A DNA stretch of 64,000 nucleotides from contig JAJRXX010000041.1 of NCBI GenBank assembly GCA_024276075.1, positions 19,560 through 83,559 on the forward strand, in the 5' to 3' direction. Of the stretch, positions 43,750 to 52,658 are shown one piece after another. This DNA is from Planctomycetota bacterium. Its GTDB lineage: Bacteria > Planctomycetota > Phycisphaerae > Phycisphaerales > Phycisphaeraceae. The position numbers and the translations under genes are program-made. The first letter of the stretch is position 1. Each line of letters opens with the position of its first letter. The notes under the pieces are model-generated. The model did not search any database, was not told the origin of the DNA, and saw only the letters and a list, made by a program, of their open reading frames with translations.

Positions 43750-44231
43750 CAGATGCTCGCTCTAAGCAATAGCTATAAAAGTTGATTCCGAAAGAAAAGA
43801 AGGGACAACCCCCGGGCAAGTCATCGGCCAAGTCACCATACGCCCCGGTTCCCGCCACGCGCTCGCCCGCTTCACGGGCCAAACTATGTCCGGTGTGTTG
43901 TCGTGTCTCATGGAGTCGCGATCCGTGCTATCCATACTTGGCGTTTTAACGATCGTCACAGTCAGATACCAAACCAAGCTTCTGTTTTGTACGATTTTTT
44001 TGTTCAAGCTGCAACGTCAAGCCCGTGCCAGCGCTATAATGACCACCATGAAACACCTGCTCAACGACGACAGACGTATGCCGGTAGGCAGGAGTGATTG
44101 TGGCGGCGTCTAATAAAAAAATAGTCGACGATACTCGATACCTCATCGTCCTAGTGATCCGGTAACGTTTTGTTTTTTTAATATTTCAGGTCAATATGCC
44201 ATCATCCGCAAGACCATAAGGCCATCAGATC
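43750..44231. other. Divergent intergenic region upstream of cimA
   Basis: 482 bases. It must hold the promoter of the respiratory operon (minus) and of cimA (plus). The only clear elements are the TATAAT box and small leader frame listed next; the rest shows no gene. Confidence 0.6.
44035..44178 (+). promoter_or_regulatory. Candidate cimA promoter and leader
   Basis: TATAAT at 44035-44040 is a consensus -10 box with no strong -35. Eight bases later a 21-codon frame (44048-44113, MKHLLNDDRRMPVGRSDCGG then V) could be a leader peptide. GACGAT/ATCGTC (44127-44150) can form a 6-bp stem, and a T-rich tract lies at 44167-44178. The layout recalls attenuation, but the peptide is not rich in Ile, Leu or Val and the T-tract is not next to the stem. 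Confidence 0.35.
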
Positions 44232-45839
44232 ATGACCACCAGACAGCGTATCGAGGTCTACGATACCACCCTCCGCGACGGGACTCAGGGGCAAGGGGTG
44301 GCGTTTAGCTTGGTCGACAAGCTCAAGATCGCCAAACATCTCGATTCGCTGGGAGTGGACTACATCGAGGGCGGCTACCCCCTGGCAAACCCCAAGGACC
44401 AGGCATTTTTCACCGAAGCCGCCAAGCTCGATCTGCGTCACGCCAAGCTCTGCGCGTTCGGCATGACCCGCCGCCGCGGCGTACAGCCGGACCAAGACCC
44501 GGGCATGGGGGCACTAGTCCAAGCCCAGACGCCCATAATCACTCTCGTTGGAAAAACATGGGACCTGCACGTCGAACAGGTCCTGCGGGTTAGCCCGGAC
44601 GAGAACCTCGACATGATCCGTGAGTCGTTGGCCTTCTGCCGCGACGCTGACCGTGAGGTGTTTTACGACGCGGAGCATTTTTTTGACGGATACCGTGCTA
44701 ACCCTGATTACGCTTTTTCTACCTTAAATGCCGCTGTCGAAGGCGGTGCCACCCGTTTGATCCTCTGCGACACCAACGGGGGCTCTTTGCCTCAATGGAT
44801 CGTCCAGGTTGTCACTGAGGTGGCCAAACAGATGGGCAGCTTCAACGGCGGTTTGGGTATTCATACCCACAACGATTCGGCATTGGCCGTCGCCAACACA
44901 CTCGCCGCCATACAGGCGGGCTGTACTCAGGTTCAGGGGACCATCAACGGTTTCGGTGAGCGATGCGGGAACGCCGACCTTACTGCTGTGGTAGCAAATT
45001 TAAGGCTCAAAATGGGTTACGAGTGCCTGAACAGCGATTCGCTGGGCCGGCTGACCGAAACCAGCCGTTATGTATACGCCCTAGCGAATATGAACGTCGT
45101 TCCTAGCCAGCCCTTTGTAGGGTCTGCTGCTTTTGCGCACAAAGGCGGCATGCACGTACAAGCGGTGCAGCGTACCCCTACCAGCTACGAGCACATCGAG
45201 CCCGAAGCCGTCGGAAACGCTCGACGCGTCTTGGTCAGCGAGCTTAGTGGCGTGAGTAACATCGCTGTCATGTTCGGGGATAAGTTCGATATCACCGACA
45301 AAAAAGACGTCCAGCGTCAGCTATTGGCACGGGTTGAACAGCTCGAACACCAGGGTTATCAGTTCGAGGCCGCCACCGCCAGCATCGAGCTGCTTTTGCA
45401 CGAAATGCTGGGTAATCGTCCCCAATACTGGCTGCTTGACCATTACCGTTGCGTGATCCTGAAGCGCGATGATCAGCCGCCGGTAACCGAAGCCACGGTT
45501 AAGCTCGAGGTCGACGGGCACGATCAGCATCAGGTTGCCGAAGGCGATGGCCCGGTTAACGCGCTCGACGCGGCCCTACGAAAATGTCTCGCCGAGGCCT
45601 ACCCGCAGCTAGCCGACGTCCACTTGGTTGATTATCGTATTCGGGTCGTCAACCCGACCGCCGAGTCTGCCGCCAAGGTCCGTGTTGTGGCGCAATTCGC
45701 CGTCCAACCCCGTGACGCCGAGGCGCCCCGCCGTCAGTTTGCCACCGTCGGCGTCAACGAAAACATCATCGACGCTTCATGGCAGGCGATCACCGATGCG
45801 CTGAGCTTTTACCTGATCGAATCGGGTGTGCGGCAGTAG
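44232..45839 (+). CDS. cimA: (R)-citramalate synthase
   Basis: 535 residues of the isopropylmalate synthase family, CimA type (TIGR00977). VYDTTLRDGTQGQGVAFS is the catalytic N-terminus, DAEHFFDGYR and LCDTNGG hold active-site residues, and IHTHNDSALAVANTL has the metal-binding His pair. A C-terminal regulatory domain follows from about 400 (VTEATVKLEV onward), as in LeuA allosteric domains. It condenses pyruvate and acetyl-CoA to citramalate, starting threonine-independent isoleucine synthesis. LeuA proper and homocitrate synthase are less likely because the DGTQGQG and FFDGY blocks are CimA-like. Confidence 0.93.
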   Translation: MTTRQRIEVYDTTLRDGTQGQGVAFSLVDKLKIAKHLDSLGVDYIEGGYPLANPKDQAFFTEAAKLDLRHAKLCAFGMTRRRGVQPDQDPGMGALVQAQTPIITLVGKTWDLHVEQVLRVSPDENLDMIRESLAFCRDADREVFYDAEHFFDGYRANPDYAFSTLNAAVEGGATRLILCDTNGGSLPQWIVQVVTEVAKQMGSFNGGLGIHTHNDSALAVANTLAAIQAGCTQVQGTINGFGERCGNADLTAVVANLRLKMGYECLNSDSLGRLTETSRYVYALANMNVVPSQPFVGSAAFAHKGGMHVQAVQRTPTSYEHIEPEAVGNARRVLVSELSGVSNIAVMFGDKFDITDKKDVQRQLLARVEQLEHQGYQFEAATASIELLLHEMLGNRPQYWLLDHYRCVILKRDDQPPVTEATVKLEVDGHDQHQVAEGDGPVNALDAALRKCLAEAYPQLADVHLVDYRIRVVNPTAESAAKVRVVAQFAVQPRDAEAPRRQFATVGVNENIIDASWQAITDALSFYLIESGVRQ

Positions 45840-45904
45840 CCGCCGATTACAGCGTAGGCAGGTGCCTCATTTCGGTCTGGCGTCATCGTGGGGTATAGAA
45901 ATGT

Positions 45905-45933
45905 TTGCCCGCCTATCGACCCAACGTTATAGT
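45905..45933 (+). promoter_or_regulatory. Candidate promoter of tRNA-Arg(ACG)
   Basis: TTGCCC (45905-45910) and TATAGT (45928-45933) are separated by the ideal 17 bases, 34 bases before the mature tRNA. Confidence 0.55.
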
Positions 45934-45967
45934 CCGCCTTGGTGCATGAGTAAGGCCAAGCGTGCTC

Positions 45968-46041
45968 GCGCCCGTAGCTCAATTGGATAGAGCATCTGAC
46001 TACGAATCAGAAGGTTGGAGGTTCGATTCCTCCCGGGCGCA
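45968..46041 (+). tRNA. tRNA-Arg (anticodon ACG)
   Basis: A 74-base cloverleaf with acceptor GCGCCCG/CGGGCGC, anticodon arm TCTGA-CTACGAA-TCAGA with anticodon ACG, T arm GGAGG-TTCGATT-CCTCC and discriminator A. The anticodon's first base would be inosine if TadA acts on it. CCA is not encoded. Confidence 0.95.
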
Positions 46042-46469
46042 TTTTACCCTAGCTGTTCGTCGATCGTAACCGCGTGATCTTCGTATTAAAGGCGGGCGCG
46101 CGTATCGTGGCCCTGAAAAAAAGATTGAATTGTCCACTGAGCGTTAGGGTTAGAAAGCTGTAGCTAGGTGGTGGGTCCTGCTAAGCTTAACGAAATTCAG
46201 TCCCGCGATAACCAAATCCAGTGTTTGCTACGGATACGCTGGGTTAAAGTGCTTAGGTTCAAGGCTAGGTACAAGTGCTGTTTGGGCCAGTGGTTCTGGG
46301 GTAAGTCAAATATATTGAATTAATAGGTGAATATCTTTAGATGAAATTAGCTAAATATCTTAAACAAAAGTACTGTGGTTTTTCGATGGTGTATATGTTG
46401 CCATTGATATAGGGTATGGTTGGCGAGTGTAGGTTAGGTATAAAGGATTGACGTTTAGGGGGCCAAAAC
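46042..46469. other. AT-rich intergenic region
   Basis: 428 bases between tRNA-Arg and the response regulator gene. It is clearly richer in A+T than its neighbours, most of all at 46300-46400. I see no gene and no clear promoter. Confidence 0.6.
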
Positions 46470-47099
46470 GTGAAATTCGATACTTCAGGATGCGTCGTTT
46501 ACATCGTGGACGACGACCCATCTATTGGTAAATCACTTAAATTGCTTTTCGATTCTGTAGGTCTAAAGGCTCACTCTTGTGGCTCAGGCCAAGCGTTTTT
46601 GGACGCCTTTGAGCCTTCAGGTCCGGCGTGCATGATCCTGGACATTCGCATGCCTGGCATGAGTGGGCTTGAACTGATGGATAAGCTTCCTGGCAGGAAA
46701 ATCAGCGTACCCGTGATTATTCTCACTGGACACGGTGACGTACGGATGGCTGTTCAAGCGATGCAGAAGGGGGCTGTCGATTTTTTCGAGAAACCATTCA
46801 GAGATCAGGAATTGATCGATTGCGTACAGAAAGCATTGGAGGCTGACGTCAAGGCTCTTGAGGCAAAGGTGCAGGGAAGGCGACTCGATAAGCGGGTTGA
46901 TCGACTTACCCCGCGTGAGCGTGAGGTGCTGGGCTTGGTGCTCAACGGTATTTCAAACAAGAAAATTGCTGAATCGTTGGGGCTCAGTCCCAAAACCGTT
47001 GAGGTTCACCGCTCACATATCCTCCAGAAGATGCAAGCCAATAGTGCGGTGCATCTGGTCTCAATGTTCCTCACAAAACCGGTGGCTCTTTCGAGCTAG
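46470..47099 (+). CDS. FixJ/NarL-type response regulator without adjacent kinase
   Basis: 209 residues. Receiver domain (about 8-122) with the acidic pair in IVDDDPS, phospho-acceptor Asp58 in MILDIRMPG, Thr in ILTGHGD and Lys in FFEKPF. A LuxR-type HTH follows (LTPREREVLGLVLNGISNKK, KTVEVHRSHILQKM). GTG start with AGGGGG upstream. It resembles the FixJ-like regulator encoded at 57351. No kinase gene is next to it. Its TAG stop is the first three bases of a repeat element, so the last few residues may differ from the ancestral protein. Confidence 0.92.
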   Translation: MKFDTSGCVVYIVDDDPSIGKSLKLLFDSVGLKAHSCGSGQAFLDAFEPSGPACMILDIRMPGMSGLELMDKLPGRKISVPVIILTGHGDVRMAVQAMQKGAVDFFEKPFRDQELIDCVQKALEADVKALEAKVQGRRLDKRVDRLTPREREVLGLVLNGISNKKIAESLGLSPKTVEVHRSHILQKMQANSAVHLVSMFLTKPVALSS

Positions 47100-47221
47100 A
47101 GCAACTGGCGCCATTGATCTCCGTTAGCCGGGTGGCACGGCTTGCTTGCAAGCCGTGAGATACAAATGCATAGCACACCTATGATCCAACAGGATGGAGA
47201 ATATTTATGCCCGTTGCTCTA
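47097..47221 (+). repeat. Dispersed element C, copy 3 (complete)
   Basis: Runs from TAGAGCAACTGGCG to CCCGTTGCTCTA, the terminal inverted repeats, with the central palindrome CACGGCTTGC-TT-GCAAGCCGTG. 125 bp. Its first three bases are the TAG stop codon of the response regulator gene. Confidence 0.9.
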
Positions 47222-47265
47222 ACCTCGCCGATCTCGATCGAGACGGTTTAGCAAGGCGGAGACTG

Positions 47266-47709
47266 CTAGGCGTCCGCATTCCCCTGCGTCACAGCCACTT
47301 TTTCCAGGGTGTCACCCTGACGGATGGCGTCGACGACGTCCTGCCCCTCTACGACACGGCCGAACACCGAGTGCTTGCCGTCGAGCCACGGCGTAGCTAC
47401 GTGTGTGATAAAGAATTGAGACCCGTTTGTATTCGGGCCCGAATTGGCCATGGACAGCACGCCCGGTCCGTCGTGCTTCAGATCGTCGTGGAACTCGTCT
47501 TCGAAGTCATAGCCCGGGCCGCCCGTCCCGGTACCCTCTGGGCAGCCGCCTTGGACCATGAAGTTGTCGATCACCCGGTGAAATTTCAGGCCGTCGTAGA
47601 AGCCCGATGCCGCGAGCTTTTCGAAATTCGCACACGTAACTGGCGTCTTGTCATCGTGGAGTTCCAGGCGGATCGTGCCTTTGCTAGTTGTCATCGTGGC
47701 GATTTTCAT
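47266..47709 (-). CDS. ppiB: Cyclophilin-type peptidyl-prolyl isomerase
   Basis: 147 residues from the ATG at 47709; the TTG one codon earlier is not needed. [38 protein letters not shown] and [15 protein letters not shown] are the core cyclophilin motifs with the catalytic Arg and the Phe and Trp of the proline pocket. No signal peptide is present, so it acts in the cytoplasm. Length is typical of bacterial PpiB. It is a single gene, flanked by repeat element C on its downstream side. Confidence 0.95.
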   Translation of the reverse strand: MKIATMTTSKGTIRLELHDDKTPVTCANFEKLAASGFYDGLKFHRVIDNFMVQGGCPEGTGTGGPGYDFEDEFHDDLKHDGPGVLSMANSGPNTNGSQFFITHVATPWLDGKHSVFGRVVEGQDVVDAIRQGDTLEKVAVTQGNADA

Positions 47710-47912
47710 CAATCAGGTCTCCGTTTTCTGCCAAGTCCAAATTTTTTAAATCCCAAGGCCGACAGCCCGCTGCCGCTTGCCTGGCCAGCTTGTCCCTTAC
47801 CAATACTTAGCTATGCTACCAAGCATCGTGCGCCGCCCGAGGGTACCCGTTTTGTGGCACCGGCCCGTGCGGTTAGGCGTTCGGCACGAACGGAATGACA
47901 AGAGAAGCCATT

Positions 47913-48860
47913 ATGCCCGATCATAACGAACAACCCCATCGGTTCCAACACCGTGGCATCGATTGGAAAAGACTCGACTGGCCCGTGGTGATCGGGATCA
48001 CAGCCATGCACGTGGGCAGCCTCGCGGCTCCGTTTTACTTTTCGTGGAGCGCGCTGGTGGTGGCGGTTTTCTTTATGTGGGTCACGGGTAACCTGGGCAT
48101 CACGCTGTGCTACCACCGGCTGCTGACGCATCGCAGCTTCAAAACCCCAAAATGGTTTGAGTACCTTATTACGTCGTTTGGCTGCATGGCGTGGCAGGGG
48201 GGGCCGATCCAGTGGGTGGGTGTGCATCGCTTGCATCACCTTCACTCAGACGAGGAGCTTGACCCTCATTCGCCCAAGCACGGTTTTACCTGGGCGCACA
48301 TGTTTTGGTGCATGCACAAAGAGCCCGAAGGTCGGTGCGCCAAAGACGCTGCAAAGGACCTGCAGCGTGACGCGGGGCTGCGTTTTTTGAATAAGTATTT
48401 CTGGCTGCCGCAGTTTTTGCTTGTTGGGGTGATCTATGTGGCTGGTGAATGGGCTGCTGCTCTCGGGTTCGAGGCCAGCGGGCTTTCGTGGATACTCTGG
48501 GGCGTGTGTGTGCGTACCGTGCTGGTCTACCACGGTACCTGGTTCGTTAATTCGGCCAGCCACACCTGGGGCTACCGCAATTACGACACCAATGACATCT
48601 CCACAAACCTGTGGTGGGTCGCATTGGTCTCCTTCGGCGAGGGTTGGCACAATAACCACCACGCATTTCAGCGGTCAGCAGCGCACGGCCTGCGGTGGTA
48701 CGAACTGGACATAACCTATTGGACCATTCGTTTGCTGGGGCTGGTCGGACTGGCAAAGGACATTATCATGCCCAAGCCCGAACAGATGCCCCAAGCCAGC
48801 GGAAATATACCCATGTCTAATTTGAGCTCTTCGGCTCGGCCATCGGTTCAAGACGGGTAA
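47913..48860 (+). CDS. Acyl-CoA/acyl-lipid delta-9 type fatty acid desaturase
   Basis: 315 residues from the ATG at 47913 (an earlier ATG lies at 47895). Three His boxes are present: HRLLTH (68-73), HRLHHLH and WHNNHH near residue 246, which bind the di-iron centre of membrane desaturases. Hydrophobic pairs lie before the first box and between the second and third. The enzyme introduces a double bond into fatty acyl chains and so adjusts membrane fluidity. The stop codon TAA supplies the first base of a truncated palindromic element. Confidence 0.92.
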   Translation: MPDHNEQPHRFQHRGIDWKRLDWPVVIGITAMHVGSLAAPFYFSWSALVVAVFFMWVTGNLGITLCYHRLLTHRSFKTPKWFEYLITSFGCMAWQGGPIQWVGVHRLHHLHSDEELDPHSPKHGFTWAHMFWCMHKEPEGRCAKDAAKDLQRDAGLRFLNKYFWLPQFLLVGVIYVAGEWAAALGFEASGLSWILWGVCVRTVLVYHGTWFVNSASHTWGYRNYDTNDISTNLWWVALVSFGEGWHNNHHAFQRSAAHGLRWYELDITYWTIRLLGLVGLAKDIIMPKPEQMPQASGNIPMSNLSSSARPSVQDG

Positions 48861-48874
48861 TACGCATTGCATAT
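48860..48874 (+). repeat. Element A, copy 2 (truncated palindrome)
   Basis: ATACGCATTGCATAT, one change from the palindrome at 9900. Its first A is the last base of the desaturase stop codon. It runs directly into the left-truncated element C. Confidence 0.6.
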
Positions 48875-48876
48875 TA

Positions 48877-48971
48877 GTCGGGTGGCACGGCTTGCTTGCA
48901 AGCCGTGAGACACAGATGCGTGCCGTATCTGTGATCCACGGGGATGGAGATTAATTTCGCCGAGTGCGCTA
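48877..48971 (+). repeat. Element C, copy 4 (left arm missing)
   Basis: Starts at CGGGTGGCACGG, includes the full central palindrome, and ends in GCCGAGTGCGCTA, a drifted right end. The last CTA is the TAG stop codon of the msrB gene on the other strand. Confidence 0.8.
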
Positions 48972-49520
48972 GGGTTCTTTCTTCTCGGTGAAGGCCAGAG
49001 CTGCGGAGTTGATGCAGTACCGCAGCCCCGTCGGTCGCGGCCCGTCGTGAAAGACGTGGCCCAGGTGCGAGCCGCAGCGGTTGCACATGACCTCGGTCCG
49101 AACCGTGCCGAAGCTGGTGTCCTGTTCAGACTCGATACCTTCCTGGGATACCGGTTCCCAGAAGCTGGGCCAACCCGTTCCCGAGTCGAATTTCGCCTCC
49201 GAACTGAACAAAGGCTCACCACACGCCACGCAGCGGTACATTCCATCTTTTTTGTGGTTGTGGTACTTACCCGTAAACGCTCGCTCGGTCCCTTTTTCGC
49301 GGGTGACGTGATACTGTTCTGGGGTGAGCAATTGTCGCCATTCTTCTTCGCTCTTGACGATTTTGTCAGTCATGGCCTGATTTGCCTTGTTCGTATCGAG
49401 GGCGTGAGTTATTGGCGTGGATTTGCCTTGGTCCCGCCGGGTGTTTTTGCCCGTTTCATGCGTCGCAGCGGGGCAGCCTGACAATAAGAGTACAGCGATC
49501 GTAGCCCAACACGTTCGCAT
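48969..49520 (-). CDS. msrB: Peptide-methionine (R)-S-oxide reductase, predicted lipoprotein
   Basis: 183 residues from the ATG at 49520. The frame is open to 49676, but [16 protein letters not shown] gives a clean lipoprotein signal with AAGG upstream, so the internal ATG is chosen. The MsrB domain has zinc pairs CVACG and [25 protein letters not shown] and the catalytic Cys in [11 protein letters not shown]. It reduces methionine-R-sulfoxide. With a lipid anchor it would repair exported proteins. An in-frame internal Met ([16 protein letters not shown]) could instead give a cytoplasmic form. The TAG stop belongs to a repeat element. Confidence 0.9.
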   Translation of the reverse strand: MRTCWATIAVLLLSGCPAATHETGKNTRRDQGKSTPITHALDTNKANQAMTDKIVKSEEEWRQLLTPEQYHVTREKGTERAFTGKYHNHKKDGMYRCVACGEPLFSSEAKFDSGTGWPSFWEPVSQEGIESEQDTSFGTVRTEVMCNRCGSHLGHVFHDGPRPTGLRYCINSAALAFTEKKEP

Positions 49521-49707
49521 TTTCGTGGCCTTTTTTACAGAAGGGAAGTGTTCTCTCCCCTCAATACGTTTGTTTTGATCCCAGTGTTCATCAGGGGTAT
49601 CCAGGCCCATATGACGACCGGACTTATCGTCATGCCGATGCGGTTGGTAGCAGGTAGCCCGTTTGTTTGGCGTCACGTCACAGAGTGTCGGGCTTTTGTC
49701 TGCGCGA

Positions 49708-50421
49708 CTACTCGATGCTCAGCAGTTCGACTTCAAAGATCAGCACCGCGTTGGGCCCGATTGTCGGGGGTGCCCCGCGCTGCCCGTACGCCATCTTGGA
49801 CGGGACAAATAGCCGATGCTTGCTGCCGACGTTCATCAGTTGCACGCCTTCGGTCCAGCCGGCGATCACACCATTGAGCGGGAATGTAGCGGGCTGACCA
49901 CGCTTGTACGAACTATCAAATTCGGTTCCATCCAGCAGGGTCCCTCGGTAGTGGACTTTGACCTTGTCGCTGGCGGCAGGCTTCGGCCCATCGCCCTCGT
50001 GTAGCACCGTGTATTGCAGCCCGCTGTCCGTGGTGACGACCCCGTCTTTGGTTTTGTTCTCTGCTAGGAATGCTTCGCCTGCTTTTTGGTTTTCTTCGCC
50101 CACGCTCTTTTGCCTTTCATTGCGCTGTTGTTGGACTTTTACAAACGCGTCGCGTTTAACCTGGCTCGCCTCTTCGGGTGACAATAGCCGTGCGTTGTCC
50201 CGTAGCGCGTCTTCTGCCCCTTTTACAAACGCGCTGAAGTCAATCAGTTGTGCCCAATCTTTTAATGTCGTTCCCACCTCCATGCCCAGCGCGTAGCCGA
50301 GCTTTTGGGCGGGGGAGTTGAGCTGAGACGGGGCGTGCTCTTTTTCTTCGGCGTTCGCGGTGGGTATAGCCGTCGTGGTGATTAACACAGCCAAAGCAAT
50401 TGCAGTGTATCGGGTTCGCAT
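49708..50421 (-). CDS. Exported FKBP-type peptidyl-prolyl isomerase (FkpA/Mip-like)
   Basis: 237 residues from the ATG at 50421, which has AGAGGA upstream. A signal peptide ([20 protein letters not shown]) is followed by the FKBP N-terminal dimerisation domain ([16 protein letters not shown] onward, with a long Gln/Arg-rich helix near 120) and the C-terminal FKBP domain ([40 protein letters not shown]). Such proteins fold or hold proteins in the periplasm. Length and order match Mip/FkpA. Confidence 0.93.
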   Translation of the reverse strand: MRTRYTAIALAVLITTTAIPTANAEEKEHAPSQLNSPAQKLGYALGMEVGTTLKDWAQLIDFSAFVKGAEDALRDNARLLSPEEASQVKRDAFVKVQQQRNERQKSVGEENQKAGEAFLAENKTKDGVVTTDSGLQYTVLHEGDGPKPAASDKVKVHYRGTLLDGTEFDSSYKRGQPATFPLNGVIAGWTEGVQLMNVGSKHRLFVPSKMAYGQRGAPPTIGPNAVLIFEVELLSIE

Positions 50422-50582
50422 GATCGGTCCTCTTTTTCTGGTTTGTGCAACGGGTCCCGTAGTCTTGCTCACGTCTCCTAGCCCCCGCAATTCTTAAGGG
50501 CGTGATAATACACGATTCTCCTGGCAAAGTGGGCCTAATACCATTGGGGCGATACTATGATTGATTGTTAGCGAGGAGACCC

Positions 50583-51596
50583 ATGGCTACCGCTGTAATC
50601 GATCAGCTCGACACTTTCGGCCCGGACCGCTGTGAGCAGCTCACCTACGAGCAGGCAGCGGCGTACAACCGCCGACTAGCCAAGACACACTACGAGAATT
50701 TTTCCATCGTTAGCTGGTTTCTGCCACGCCGGTTACGCGAAGATTTTAGGAATATCTACGCATTTTGCCGTTGGGCGGACGATCTGGGCGACGAGGCAGG
50801 GGACCCGGTTCGCTCTCTGCAACTGCTCGATTGGTGGCGGCGTGAGATCGACGCTTGTTACAACGATCAGCCGCGTCACCCCGTTTTTGTAGCGCTGCAC
50901 CGCACCGTGCGACGCCACGATATCCCCAGGAAGCCGTTGGACGATCTTGTTGATGCATTCATCCAGGACCAGACTGTCACCCGCTACGATACTTGGGACC
51001 AGGTCCTCGACTACTGCACGCGCAGTGCTGACCCCGTCGGCAGGCTCGTTTTATACATCTGCGGCTACCGCGATCCGCTGCGTCAATCACTCAGTGACGC
51101 CACCTGCACCGCGCTGCAACTGACCAACTTTTGGCAGGACGTCCGCCGCGATATCCTCGAGCGAGATCGCGTGTACATCCCCATCGACCTCGCCGCGAAG
51201 CACAAGCTCGATATCGAGACCATGGTCGCCGTCGTCAAGAGCGATACGCAGTCGGCTGGCAGTTGCTGTTCGGGTTGTGCCATCCCGTCGCCTGGGATCA
51301 ACGCTCTGCGTGGTCCCTATCGCGCGACCTTGCGCGACCTGATCGACCGCACGTGGCCGTTGTTCCATCGCGGCCGTGGGCTCTGGCCGTTGATCGATCG
51401 TGGTATCAGGCTCGACATCCGGTTATTCACGCTCGGGGGTCAGGCCATACTCAAGAAAATCCAGCGAACCGGCTACAATACACTCGTTGACCGTCCGCGC
51501 CTGACCAAGTCGGCCAAGCTAACGCTCATGCTCCAAGCCATAGCCATGAACCTGACCTCTTCGAGGGTCGCAATCGACGCGGAGACCACGTCGTGA
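50583..51596 (+). CDS. hpnC: Squalene synthase HpnC (presqualene to hydroxysqualene)
   Basis: 337 residues from the ATG at 50583 (GAGGAG upstream). It is a phytoene/squalene synthase-fold protein: HYENFSIVSWFLPRRLREDF is typical of HpnC, YAFCRWADDLGDE is the first Asp-rich motif and LQLTNFWQDVRRDILERDRVYIP is the second region. In the three-enzyme bacterial route HpnD makes presqualene diphosphate, HpnC turns it into hydroxysqualene and HpnE into squalene. Gene order C-D-E follows here without interruption, and the stop overlaps the next start (GTGA). Confidence 0.93.
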   Translation: MATAVIDQLDTFGPDRCEQLTYEQAAAYNRRLAKTHYENFSIVSWFLPRRLREDFRNIYAFCRWADDLGDEAGDPVRSLQLLDWWRREIDACYNDQPRHPVFVALHRTVRRHDIPRKPLDDLVDAFIQDQTVTRYDTWDQVLDYCTRSADPVGRLVLYICGYRDPLRQSLSDATCTALQLTNFWQDVRRDILERDRVYIPIDLAAKHKLDIETMVAVVKSDTQSAGSCCSGCAIPSPGINALRGPYRATLRDLIDRTWPLFHRGRGLWPLIDRGIRLDIRLFTLGGQAILKKIQRTGYNTLVDRPRLTKSAKLTLMLQAIAMNLTSSRVAIDAETTS

Positions 51597-52570
51597 CTTC
51601 GACCGCCCACCCCCGGTTGGAGACCTCCGCCATGCGACCCGATTTGCTACGCACATCGATCGATCACTGCCGACGGGTAACGCGCCAACAGGCGAAAAAT
51701 TTTTACTACGGCCTGATGCTCACGCCCCAGCCCAAGCGATCCTCGCTCTACGCCATCTATGCGTGGATGCGTGCAGCCGACGACCTTGCTGACGAGCCCG
51801 GCGACACGCAAGACAAGATCAGTCGTCTCGAAACGTTTCGACGCCAGACCGCCACGGCGATTGATCCGGTTTCGCTCCCGTCCGATGGTGCTACGGACAG
51901 CCGCCACAACTCGCATGATCCGATTTGGCCCGCGCTGCGTAAGACGGTGATCGACTACCAGATCCCACACGCGTATTTCCACGCCATGATTGACGGGCAA
52001 CTGCTCGACCAGCGTCGGTTGGGCTACGAGTCGTTCGAGCAGCTCGACGACTACTGCTACAAGGTCGCTTCCGTGGTCGGCTTGGCGTGTATTACGATCT
52101 GGGGCTACCAGGGCGGTGAAGCGACCCGCACACTCGCACAGCAGCGGGGCGTGGCGCTACAGCTCACGAATATCATTCGTGACTTGGTCGAAGACGCACG
52201 CCGCGACCGCGTCTACCTACCGCTCCAGGAGCTAGCACGATTCGGGTACGACCGACAGTCGTTTATCCGTTGCGTCCTCGAGGACCGACCCGATACAGCT
52301 TTCGATCAACTTATGGCTTTTCAGATCGCACGTGCCCAGTACTATTACGAGTTGTCGGATGCTCTCGACGATTGCATTGATCCCCCGTGTCGGCCCACCA
52401 GTCGCACGCTGATGACCATCTACCGACGCCTGCTCGATAAGATTGCCTCTCGACCCCGGATGGTGTTGCGTGAGAGGGTACGATTGAGCCCGGTCGAAAA
52501 AATATGGATAACCGTTCGGGGCGCTGCGTTACGTTCCAGAACGTTAAGCGAGCGGATCAAGTGCGGCTAA
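51593..52570 (+). CDS. hpnD: Presqualene diphosphate synthase HpnD
   Basis: 325 residues from a GTG overlapping the hpnC stop. AKNFYYGLMLTPQPKRSSLY, WMRAADDLADE (first Asp motif) and VALQLTNIIRDLVEDARRDR (second Asp motif with DxxEDxxxxR) are the family blocks of HpnD. It joins two farnesyl diphosphates to presqualene diphosphate. An internal ATG 13 codons in (MRPDLLRTSID) is a possible alternative start. Its stop TAA is the first part of a dispersed palindromic repeat. Confidence 0.93.
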   Translation: MTSTAHPRLETSAMRPDLLRTSIDHCRRVTRQQAKNFYYGLMLTPQPKRSSLYAIYAWMRAADDLADEPGDTQDKISRLETFRRQTATAIDPVSLPSDGATDSRHNSHDPIWPALRKTVIDYQIPHAYFHAMIDGQLLDQRRLGYESFEQLDDYCYKVASVVGLACITIWGYQGGEATRTLAQQRGVALQLTNIIRDLVEDARRDRVYLPLQELARFGYDRQSFIRCVLEDRPDTAFDQLMAFQIARAQYYYELSDALDDCIDPPCRPTSRTLMTIYRRLLDKIASRPRMVLRERVRLSPVEKIWITVRGAALRSRTLSERIKCG

Positions 52571-52622
52571 TACGCATTTGCGTATGTTTTGACCGCGTCG
52601 TGTATGCATAAATGTTTGTGAC
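52570..52622 (+). repeat. Dispersed palindromic element A, copy 3
   Basis: Palindrome ATACGCA-TT-TGCGTAT followed by GTTTTGACCGCGTCGT and an AT-rich tail, the same layout as at 9900. The first A is the last base of the hpnD stop codon TAA. Confidence 0.75.
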
Positions 52623-52658
52623 ATCTGCTCCACGTACACGGACCATACGGCAATATTT

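Noticed and set aside
48246..48662. 138-residue minus-strand frame opposite the desaturase gene
   Set aside because: The plus strand carries all three desaturase His boxes; the opposite frame has no recognisable motif.
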